The notes below the pieces were generated by a model, which saw nothing but the letters and a program-made list of their open reading frames with translations, did no database searches and was not told where the DNA came from. A DNA stretch of 44,796 nt from Zygnema circumcarinatum (taxonomy: Eukaryota; Streptophyta; Zygnematophyceae; Zygnematales; Zygnemataceae), in assembly GCA_037447605.1 (NCBI GenBank), contig CM074804.1:1347005-1391800 (forward strand). Reading direction: 5' to 3'. The position numbers and the translations under genes are program-made. The stretch's first letter is position 1; the number at the start of each line of letters is the position of its first letter. Below, in pieces: positions 1 to 8,376 of the stretch.

Positions 1-1373
1 TAAAATCTGTAATAGTCCACTACTCGTATCAACAGCCTCGAGATATAGCCTACAAAAAAATCATTTTGAACACAAACTATCTATTGACAACCTGTTCATA
101 CGAAATCAAACGCAGAAAGAATAGTTCGCTCTGCGGCGCGCGCGCAACTCATACTTTGAGGCAAATGAGAAAAATTTTAAGCACATATTTTCTTCACAAG
201 ACGCGAAAGCAAACAGAGAAAATTATAAGGAAATTCTCCTTCCACAAATTGAACGCGAAGCTGAAGAGAAAAAAGTTCCCTTGCAGCAAGAATGTCTTCG
301 ATGTGTCTGTCGTCTTTGAATTCCTTTGACTTCTTGTTCCACATTTTGAAGCAGTACTTAAAAACAACAAGTCAATTTCGTCTTAAAGGGAGTGAGGGGA
401 TAAAATCAGCACGATTTGTAAGCGAGTTCTCAGTTTTAGCTTTCCAATTTTTAGATATTTGTCTTTTCCAGCTGCCGTTCACACTAAAAACACGACCGAA
501 CTCGTCGGTCTCGCGAGCACCCGTGGGAACACAATCGCAAAAGGACAAAATACAACCTCCGCCGCCGCCGCCGCCGCCGCCGCCACCGCCGCCGCCGCGT
601 CCGCCTCCCGGCGCCACGTCGGCAGGCTGACCGGCCCCAAGTCTCGCAGCAGGGGCCAGGAACCTTCGAGGAGCCTTCTGATGACGTCATGCCACGTCAC
701 CGCAGGGGATTCAGCCCCGAACTATTTTTTAGCCGCTCCCTTGGCCCATTCAGAGATCGCCACGTGTCCGCGCGTCGGCCGCACACTGACGTGGCAGCCC
801 GTGACTGCTGTTCTACGCGGATCCATTTTCTTTTTTTTGGGGAGAGCGCATTGCGTAGAGCTAATCTGATTATGCCACGTGTACTCGCTGCTAGCGTGGC
901 GATTTATCATTGGTCAGAAAATTCTAAATGGCTACAAACCCAGTTTGTACCATACGTCATTCCCAGATTTCGTACATGTAGCCGTACAATGATACGGTCT
1001 GAACGCGTTGCCGCGTGCTTGGAAGGAGGGTCACCGTACGGACCGTACGTCCCTATTGGGAGGCCGCCTTCCTCCTCACTTCCCCCCCCCCCCAGGCAGT
1101 CTCTATCTCTCTCTCTCCCTCACTCGCTCCCTCTACATTTGATGTCATCGCCATCCTGAGACCAGTGCAAGTTCTTCCTCTCTACACCTTTTTTAGTCTT
1201 CCCTCTCTCTCCCTTCGTCTTTAAGTTTCCCTCTCTCTCTCCTTTCTCTCCTTTCGCCTCTTCTCCTCTTTCCAGCACCTCCTTCTCCCCTCCTCTCCCC
1301 TACTTCCGCTACTCCACATCCGCCCTGTCCCCCCTCCCTTCTCCCCACTCCCTCCCACTTCCGCTTCCCCGCA
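1..1373. other. Upstream region of the first ATL gene
   Basis: I see no supportable coding exon here. It holds a (CCG)n tract at about 558-599 that creates several false frames, then ACGT-core motifs: CCACGTCA near 690, CACGTG in 760-770, TGACGTGGCAG at 787 and CCACGTGT near 874. A run of CGTAC-containing sites follows at about 971-1050 (CGTACA, CCGTACAA, CCGTACGG, CCGTACGT). From about 1100 to the ATG the strand is almost pure CT, typical of the leaders in this window. The promoter role is inferred. Confidence 0.6.
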
Positions 1374-3042
1374 ATGGCCCTCCCTCCCCCCCCTCTCCCC
1401 ATGCCGAGCCACCCTCCTCCAGCATCCTCGTCCCCCCCCCCCACGTTTTACTACCCCTCCCTTAGGCAAATGAACGGTGTGGTTGTCGGGGTCCTCGTGG
1501 TTCTCGTTCTTCTTGTCCTTCTCCTTACTTTAGTAAAGGCTTGGAGGACGTGGCTCCATTCGAGAGTGAGACGTGGAGGCGCCCTAGAGGGTGGGATGGC
1601 AGAGGGAGTGGAGGGGCAGCAACTGCACGGAGCGCATGGAACGGCCCGAGGGTTGAACGAGGATGCAATTGCGAGGGTGGGAAAAACGTACTCATTTAAA
1701 TCGGTGTCTTCTGTTGAGAAGGGAGGGGAGGTGGGAGGGGAGGGAGAGAAGGGAGGGGCTGGTGGAGGGAAGGACAGGGATATGGGGTTGCTGAAGTCAA
1801 CGAGCCTCAAGCTTCATAATGACGTGGCGAAATCGTTGAGTTTGGAGAGCGAGTGCATTGTGTGCCTCGCGGAGTACAAGGACGGTGACGTGTGCCGGAA
1901 ACTGGACGCCTGCGGACACTCGTTCCATGTGGTAAGTTCCGTTCTGGCGAGTAGGTTAGAATGGAAAGGGTCTTAGAAGTAGGGGTAGCACAGTAGGTTT
2001 GAGAGAAAGAGGAGGGGGGAGGGGAGGGGAGGGGAGGGGAGGGGAGGGCAGAGGAGGAGAGGGGGGCAGGAAGGGAAGGATGGAGAGAGAGGGAGGGAGG
2101 GAAGGCAGAGGAATCGCGAAGGGGGAGAGAGAGCGAGGAGGGTAGGGATAGGAGAGGAAGGGGGAGGGGCCAGGAAGGGACGGATGGAGAGGGTTGGTAG
2201 GAGGAGAAATGGTGGAGAGAGGGTGACAGGGAGAGTGGAAGGAGAGGAGACATCGTAGGGGAGGAAAGACATGGGGAAGTAGAAGAGAGGAGGTGACGGA
2301 ATGGAGGAAAGGAGAGAGGGAGAGGACAGAAAGAGAGCGTACAGTGAGACAAGAGGAGCGGGGAGGAGGGGAACAGAATGAGAAACAATACTTATTTAAC
2401 AGACGCATTTTGCTTTTGTTTTTGTGATACTCAATTGGGTTGTTGCTGAAGTCAAGACTGTTGTTCTTAACAAACTTTAATCTTTTGGTTGCATTTCCAG
2501 TCTTTTATTTTTCTATTTACGGAAAAACCTGTTGGGGGCAAAAGTCCCTCGTCCTTTTTTATCTGCTTAACCTTTTTATCGGTTGCTGCATAACTATCCT
2601 CTACTTCAGAACCTTCAAATACCTAAAATGTGCTCTTGACCCTATTGCAATAAAACCCTAAGGTACTCGAACCGCCAGATTTGAGAACCCTAAACTCCAT
2701 CTCTCTGCTTGCCAATTTCAAACCACTAACAACCCTAAAACTTATAAGACTACCGAATATTGACACTAAACGCAATTCTGATCATTCACTTTCCTGTTCT
2801 ATATCCTGCTCTTATGTATTTATACCACATTTCATATTTCATATGTTGTATTATCCCTTGAATTTTTACAGGACTGCATAGATGCATGGCTGCGCACGAA
2901 CACATCGTGCCCTCTTTGCCGCACAGAGCTGCAACCGAAGGAGGAGGAGTTGCCCGCGAGCACTGCTGCTGGGCGAGGGGCAGAGGGGGCGACTCAGCAG
3001 AGGAGAGGAGAGGGAGCCTTTGTTAGCATTTCCATAAATTAA
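1374..3042 (+). CDS. ATL: ATL-family RING-H2 E3 ubiquitin ligase, membrane-anchored (first copy)
   Basis: Two exons, 1374-1931 and 2872-3042, join in phase 0 (GTAAGT donor, ACAG acceptor) to give 242 residues. Order: proline-rich N-terminus; one hydrophobic segment at about residues 33-57 (VLVVLVLLVLLLTLV); a GLN tripeptide at 93-95 where ATLs have their GLD motif; a glycine-rich linker; and a RING-H2 finger at 161-202. Spacing is C-x2-C-x15-C-x-H-x2-H-x2-C-x10-C-x2-C, the ATL pattern, so all eight zinc ligands are present. Family role: membrane-bound E3 that recruits a ubiquitin-loaded E2; the substrate is unknown. The start sits in a good context (GCAATGGCC). The intron cuts the RING just after its second histidine, although most land-plant ATLs have no intron. 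It is a paralogue of the next gene, sharing intron position, RING and C-terminal tail. The intron's first half is strongly GA-rich. Confidence 0.9.
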
Positions 3043-3161
3043 TTAAATTAAATAGAAACGCATGTCAGTGAGAAGATTGTTTAACATATGTGGTGGGGCG
3101 GGCGTTCTGGCTGTGTTTTCATTATTTTTTGTTGTATTGTGTCAGGCAGAAGGCAGGAGGA

Positions 3162-3187
3162 GGGGGGGGGGGGGGGGNNNNNNNNNN
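3162..3187. other. Poly-G run and assembly gap of ten Ns
   Basis: A homopolymer of about 16 G runs directly into ten N characters at 3178-3187. The true length and content at this point are unknown. A gap of a round ten bases is probably a placeholder. Confidence 0.97.
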
Positions 3188-3295
3188 CAGGCTGTACACT
3201 GTTGATCAAGTCACTTTGTAGGTGAAGTTAGGTTGTGGATAAAGTCATAGACGTTCGTGGGACTTTTGGGAAAGGAACAACGATGGTTGACGACT

Positions 3296-3312
3296 GTTCA
3301 CATGGTGTGAAC
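3296..3312. promoter_or_regulatory. 17-bp palindrome GTTCACA-TGG-TGTGAAC
   Basis: Perfect 7-bp arms surround a 3-bp spacer. The same arms with a TTG spacer occur at 22085-22101. It resembles a dimeric protein-binding site; the factor is unknown. Confidence 0.4.
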
Positions 3313-3701
3313 GGTCTAGAAATAAGTGTCTGCGACGGAAGGGCGAAGTCCTGCTTCTCCCAATAATAAAAATAATAATAATAATAAAGCTTGTGGTGCT
3401 GCGAGAGCGAGACAGGGCGATGTGCGTAATTGAAAGAGCAGAGCCTCGTTTGTAAATTTTTGGTTGCTGAAATCAGTCCCTGCAGTAAGCAGTGCGGGAA
3501 GGCAGGCAGGCAGAGAGTGGCGATGTCTGCAAGTCCGCGTCATCAGCAATGATCTCCGGATCTATTCCTGGCATCATTTCAAATACCAAGTCAGGGACGA
3601 GTTTTGCTCAACAAAAACTGCCAGCTTTGGAAACAGACTTTCTAAAGTACAAGAGGATTTGCAAAAGTTTTGACTGTCTCTAATCTGTGACAATATCCCG
3701 C

Positions 3702-3780
3702 GGCATGGCATGGCATGCATGGCATGCATGGCATGGCATTGCACGGCACGGCATGGCATAGCATGACATGGCATGGCATT
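3702..3780. repeat. GGCATG minisatellite
   Basis: Tandem, slightly degenerate GGCATG/GCATGCAT units (variants GGCACG, AGCATG, GACATG). Replication slippage is the simplest explanation. It opens false frames rich in Met-Pro-Cys-His on both strands. Confidence 0.9.
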
Positions 3781-4323
3781 GCGCTCTGAGTCCTCTGTCA
3801 GAAAAATGCGCACCCTCCCTCCATCCGTACCATTCGTCAGTACCGTACAGTAAAAGTCCGTGAGTCCGCCGACCATCCAATGCCGTTTCTTCTCCTTTCT
3901 CTGGGACCTGTACGGCACCGACCTTCATCACCGACCTAATGACCGACCTACGCCGACCGTTTGCGTCGCTACGAGTAGCGGCACAGTTTTGTCGGTTTGC
4001 GCTCGCCGGCCTCTCGTGACAGCTATGTTTTGTCGTGTAGTGAAGGGGACAGCTGTTGGGGCCACTGACTCTTCCGCTTCCGCGAGGGGGTAGTGACGTC
4101 AAGGAGCACAAGATTCTCGCCCTCGTTTTGGGTGAAATTTAACCAAATTGCAAAAGGCTGCCCGTTTGCAACAACCCAATCATAAGCCGCCGCGTCATCA
4201 TAAGTGCTTGCGTGGCATATTCAGATTGGCTCACGGGTCATGGATCAACTCCTGAAATTGTAAATCCGCCCACAACTTCCCCCGTTTGTTTTGCTTTGGC
4301 GCGGGGCCCTTTTGTCGTCAAGC

Positions 4324-4448
4324 GAGGGGAGGGGAGGGGAGGGAGGGGGAGGGAGGGGGAGGGAGGGGGAGGAAGAAGGCGAGGGAGGGAAGGGCAGAAA
4401 GAAGGGAAAGGAAGGGAAGGGCAAAGGGAAGGGAAGGGAAGGGAAGGG
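4324..4448. repeat. GGGGA-rich purine tract
   Basis: Tandem GGGGA/GGGAGGGGGA and GGAAGGGAAG units on the plus strand. Noncoding low complexity; it could adopt triplex or G-quadruplex structure. Confidence 0.85.
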
Positions 4449-4468
4449 TGGAAACAGCAGAAAATAAT

Positions 4469-4747
4469 AGGGGGAGTGAGACCTTGACCATCGCCAAATC
4501 AATTTCGCCAGCCCGTCGGGCCAATTCTGCTTTGTACGGCAGGCCTTTTTCGCCAAAAGTGGACGTTCGACAGGCTCGGTTGCCGAGCCTAAAACTCATT
4601 TTTGTAACCTATTTCGAAGTACGGACGGGACAGACAGGTTCGGGGGGAGCCGCGGTTTCCGACCCGAATTCTGCAATTGAAATCAATACCTTTCCGCCGG
4701 CGGAAACTTTCAATTCCGCGGGCGATGGTCAAGGTCTGACTCCCCCT
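4469..4747. mobile_element. MITE-like element 1, 279 bp
   Basis: Terminal inverted repeats of 27 bp (4469-4495 and 4721-4747) match at 26 of 27 positions and begin AGGGGGAGTSAGACC. The element is flanked on both sides by AAT (4466-4468 and 4748-4750), a likely 3-bp target duplication. It has no coding capacity. The interior carries short inverted repeats such as CCGCCGGCGG and GGCTCGGTTGCCGAGCC. A 3-bp duplication with G-rich ends suggests a nonautonomous DNA transposon; the superfamily is not settled by what is visible. Confidence 0.85.
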
Positions 4748-4750
4748 AAT

Positions 4751-4909
4751 AGGGGGTGTCAGACTTAAAAAATTTCAGTACGCGTGTTCGTAAGTTTGAC
4801 ATCAGAACGAGTACTCCAGTATAATCGCAATCCTTCTGCAGCGGAGTACTTTCGTAACCTTTTTTTTCGTAACGCTTTTCGTAAGATTTTGTTAAGTCTG
4901 ACACCCCCT
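4751..4909. mobile_element. MITE-like element 2, 159 bp, abutting element 1
   Basis: Perfect 18-bp terminal inverted repeats (AGGGGGTGTCAGACTTAA at 4751, complement ending at 4909) are flanked by AAT at 4748-4750 and 4910-4912. The ends share the core AGGGGG-W-GT-S-AGAC with element 1, so the two belong to related families. TTCGTAA motifs repeat inside. No coding capacity. Confidence 0.85.
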
Positions 4910-4912
4910 AAT

Positions 4913-6035
4913 AGTAGTGCAGAAAGGGAAGAAATGGCTGAATCAACTCAAATTTATAAAACATAAGAAGAGCAGGGACGAAAACACACAAAGATGAGAC
5001 GGAAGGAACAGCGCAACGCGACAAGACAAGTTACATCGGAAAAATTGGCAGAAGAAATAAAAAGCCGCAGCGACACAGCAACAAACAAATCAAAAAACAA
5101 AAAGGCACACAGACAAGGACGCGCCACAGCGAAACAAAACAACCGCGAGAGGCTGCCACGTGGCCGCAGCGGAGGCGGCGGCAGCACACGCAACGGTCGG
5201 AAGCGCCGCGCGCGGAGGCGGGGGGGTGGCTCCCCTTTGTCGTTTGCGCACGGCTATTGGCTCCCCCCCGGGACCCCCCCCCCCCCCCCCCGCCCCCCAA
5301 AAACTCCTCCCGGCTGCAAACAGTCGGCCGGCTGCCGTACGAGCTGGCCGGCGAGACAGTGGGCGGGCAGATTCGTCGTTTAGTGGTTTATCCCCAACGC
5401 CATCACATGTGCATGGACACCGACCGTCGCAGAGGACTGAACAGGTCACAAAGAGCGTAGGGATTAAAACGGAGTCCATGTGGGGTCATGTCCTGGCATG
5501 TGCGTGCATGCGTTAGGGACACAGCGGGCGCCAACTGTATGGGGAGACATGTCGGGGACCCGTGCCCGAATGCTCCGCGCACCCCTTCCAGCCCCGCCGG
5601 CCGGCAGGTCCTGATCTCGCCGGCGACCTCGCCGGCAACCCTGCCGTTCTCTGCGGATGTCAGCCCTCGCACCTTCGCGGAAGGCTCCCCCTGAATCTGT
5701 TGTCGGCTGGTTCGCCGCGCTAAACCGTACGGAGGGAGCAGTTTGTACGGACATGACCCCGAATGTACGGCGTGTCGTTGTACGGATGACGATTGTTCAG
5801 TTGCGAGTTGCGAGGAAGGAGAACCGCCCGCACGCTGCAGCGGCGGGACGGCTCACTCGCCCGCCCTCGCGCTAACTCCCCGGAGCTGTCGCTCCCACTG
5901 CACCCCCCCTTCTCTCTCGCCCCCAGTCAACTCGCTCTCCCCCCTCCCTCTCCTCCCTCCCTCTCCTCACTCTCTCTCCCTCACTCTCCCTCCCTCTCCC
6001 TCTCCCTTCCTCTCTCTCTTGCACCTTCTGCAGCC
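4913..6035. other. Upstream region and leader of the second ATL gene
   Basis: No exon is supported. It includes a CCACGTGGC G-box near 5156, poly-C tracts around 5265-5300, a GC-rich stretch and then a CT-rich leader from about 5900 to the start codon. Four GTACGG motifs lie at 5727-5785 and are listed separately. Confidence 0.55.
5727..5785. promoter_or_regulatory. Cluster of four GTACGG motifs
   Basis: GTACGG occurs at 5727, 5745, 5765 and 5780, spaced 18, 20 and 15 bp, about 250-310 bp before the second ATL start codon. The GTAC core is the known core of plant SBP-box (SPL) and copper-response sites. The link to that family is inferred from the core alone. Confidence 0.5.
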
Positions 6036-6925
6036 ATGGTTGACCCCGCTCCGACTCCAGTCCCCTCCATGAGCTCCTCGATGAGCTCCGCCCCTTGGCC
6101 GTACTACCCCTCCACTGGTGCTCTCCACGTAGCAATTTTGGGCGTCCTCGTTCTTCTTGTCGTCCTCGTCGTGCTTATTCTCCTGGTCAAGCTCCGGAGG
6201 GGCTGGTTGCTTGATAGTAGGGCGCCACCTGGCGCGGCACCTGGTGGCGCGTGGGTGAGACTGGAGGGGCCCCGGGGCCCGCCTCGTGGCTACAACCAAG
6301 AAAATATTGCAAGGGTGGGAAAGACTTTCGTTTACAGTCCAGCGCTGTCTGTCGGGAAGGCGGGAGAGGAGGTGAAGGGCAAGGATGGGGCGAAGTCAAC
6401 GAGCGCCGAGAGTCATGATGACGGGGCAAAAGCGTTGACTGCTTCCAGCGAGTGCGTCATGTGTCTTGTGGAGTATAAGGACGGCGACGAGTGTCGGAAA
6501 CTCAACGCTTGCGGGCACTTGTTCCATGTGGTGAGTTCTGTTCTGGGGAGGATGATCATTTGCCATTTGCCATTTAGCAGCTCCACGTTTACCCCAAACT
6601 CAGCTGTTTTAATTCCCTTTGCTTACAGATACTTTTATAATTCGTTTGCATGATGTTCTCCTTGCAGGATTGCATTGACACGTGGCTGCGCTCGAACACA
6701 TCGTGCCCGCTGTGCCGCACAGTGCTGCTCAGTGAGAGCGAGGCGGCCCCTGAGGAGCTGCCGACGAGCACCGCGATAGGGGTCCCTGCTGCGCCGCAGT
6801 CCCACCAGGAGGCTCCAATGGGCCGCGTGGTGGTGGTGGGGGTGCGGTCCATCGGCCCGAACGGGGAGGCCTCGCCGCTGCATCGGAGGGAGGGGGACGC
6901 GTTCGTCAGTATTCCGATTCATTAG
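6036..6925 (+). CDS. ATL: ATL-family RING-H2 E3 ubiquitin ligase, membrane-anchored (second copy)
   Basis: Exons 6036-6530 and 6668-6925 join in phase 0 (GTGAGT donor, TTGCAG acceptor) for 250 residues. A hydrophobic segment at about residues 29-51 (VAILGVLVLLVVLVVLILLV) is followed by a GYNQENIARVGKTF block, the counterpart of GLNEDAIARVGKTY in the first copy, and by a RING-H2 finger at 140-181 with all eight ligands in ATL spacing. The chosen start, GCAGCCATGG, follows a CT-rich leader; the frame stays open upstream but reads only low complexity. The 137-bp intron lies at exactly the same RING position as in the first copy. The C-terminus REGDAFVSIPIH parallels GEGAFVSISIN of the first copy. 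A substrate cannot be inferred. A likely AATAAA signal lies at 7413-7418. Confidence 0.92.
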
Positions 6926-6990
6926 GGAGGACGCGTTGTCAGTATTCCGATTCATTAGGGGGGACGCGTTCGTCAGTATTCCGATTCATT
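6895..6990 (+). repeat. Three tandem copies of the ATL coding tail and stop
   Basis: A 33-bp unit containing the last codons and the stop of the second ATL gene is repeated at 6895-6927, 6929-6960 and 6962-6990. The second copy lacks one base (GTTGTC for GTTCGTC) and the third ends in TAATAG in place of TAGGG. Only the first is translated; the others lie in the 3' UTR. Confidence 0.9.
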
Positions 6991-8376
6991 AATAGGTCGC
7001 GGCGAAGGCAGGGGGGGGGAGGCAGGCGAATGTCATGTGAATTGGGTTCAAGGGGTTGCTGGAGGGCTTGGAATAATAGGTGAGGGCGTAGAATAAGGAA
7101 GTTACCGCTGTGGTAACTTTTACGGACACGGAGGACTGTGGTGTGGAGAGAGACGAGCTGAATGGTTTGTGGGGATTGGGATTTCTTATTTGCTTCCTGA
7201 AAACATGCATGTAGAAGTAGTGGTTTGTCTAGGAATTGGGCTGAGTCAATCATAGGAACTCGTCTGTCTTGTTGATATTGTAGGGTTGGACGTCGAACTT
7301 ATGTATGTATGTGAGGGGAAGGTGTTGTTCTTGCGCAACCACTGCAAGAAACTTTCAGCTTCTTTATGCGATCAAGCTCCATCATGCATGCGGCGCATAA
7401 ACACGGAATGTGAATAAAAACATCAACTTTGCAGATTGAGGTTCCTTATTCTTTGTTCTGAGACAATCAAACCGACGTTGTTTGTCCACTGCTTGTTTTC
7501 CGTTGATTCGTCGCTGCGACAGGAGTCGTTGCAAAGCCATGCAGTTTTGGACTCCCCTCGTTCAACGGCGGGTCGCCCTGAACGGACTGACATGTAGTCG
7601 CACAAACCACACAGCTCATAACCTTCGACGAAAGTACTTGTACTGTAACCCACGTGCCGGGCTTTCCGTGAGTCGGTCCCAAGGAATTGTTCCAAGAGTC
7701 TGTTGACATGTGTAATAACCCATACAACGCATGACATGACATCAAACCTGCATGAGCCAAGCATCACATGAAACCCTAGTAACATGGCGGCATGAACCGT
7801 ACATGTGTTCAACAAAATGGATACTGTGCGACAATCTCAAGTCCATGAAAGCGCATGACGACGCATGGGTTCGGGGACAGTGGAAAAACCACTCAACAAC
7901 AACATGCGAGTTTCTAGCCTCACGTTGTGCGCCACGTGGCAGGCCCCTCCCCAGAAGGTTTGCGCGCAGCCGCGCCGATGCACCTTCACGCGAATTCCGG
8001 GGCAGGGGGGCCGCCGCAACATACGCCCGAGCGGTGATGTTGCGCACGCCTGCATCACTCTGCCAGCAGCTCCGGGACCCCGAGAGAGCGCGACATACGG
8101 GGCGAGGTGATGTTGGCACGGCTGAGCCGCGAGCTTGGCGTATGTTGCGACGGACACATCATTTTCTTGAAGCAGCGTACCGTACTTGCCAATGTTTGGA
8201 ATTGGTTCGGGAGGGGTTGCAAGAGCAGGAGTGGATAGGCGGAGGGCGGAGGAGCTTATAGGGTAGGGCGGGGGCTGCCAGGAAGGAGGAGAAATATTTG
8301 AAAGTAGCTTGGTGGGCTGCCTGCTTGCAGGAATCAGAATTCCAGCGAAGTTACAATATCCCTTGATTTGGCAGAA
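6991..8376. other. Spacer between the second ATL gene and PGRL1
   Basis: It holds the 3' UTR with AATAAA at 7413-7418, then AT/GC-mixed sequence with no exon I can support. A G-box with GCCACGTGGCAG lies near 7931, about 440 bp before the PGRL1 start, in the probable PGRL1 promoter. No clear TATA box is seen. Confidence 0.5.

Larger units (their letters stand above)
3043..4468. other. Spacer between the ATL genes, left part
   Basis: No exon is supported. It contains a poly-G run ending in the ten-N gap, an AATAAT/AATAAA-rich stretch near 3362-3388 that could serve as poly(A) signal for the first ATL gene, a 17-bp palindrome at 3296-3312, a GGCATG minisatellite (3702-3780) and a GGGGA-rich tract (about 4324-4448). 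Confidence 0.55.

Noticed and set aside
459-869. Frames over the CCG repeat
   Set aside because: They owe their length to (CCG)n read in several phases on both strands.
1807-2408. Minus-strand Ser/Pro/Leu frames in the first ATL intron
   Set aside because: Complement of a GA-rich intron; no start context or homology.
7752-8261. Open frame of 169 codons before PGRL1
   Set aside because: Composition is rich in Arg/Ala/Cys with no family likeness, and it lies in the likely PGRL1 promoter.
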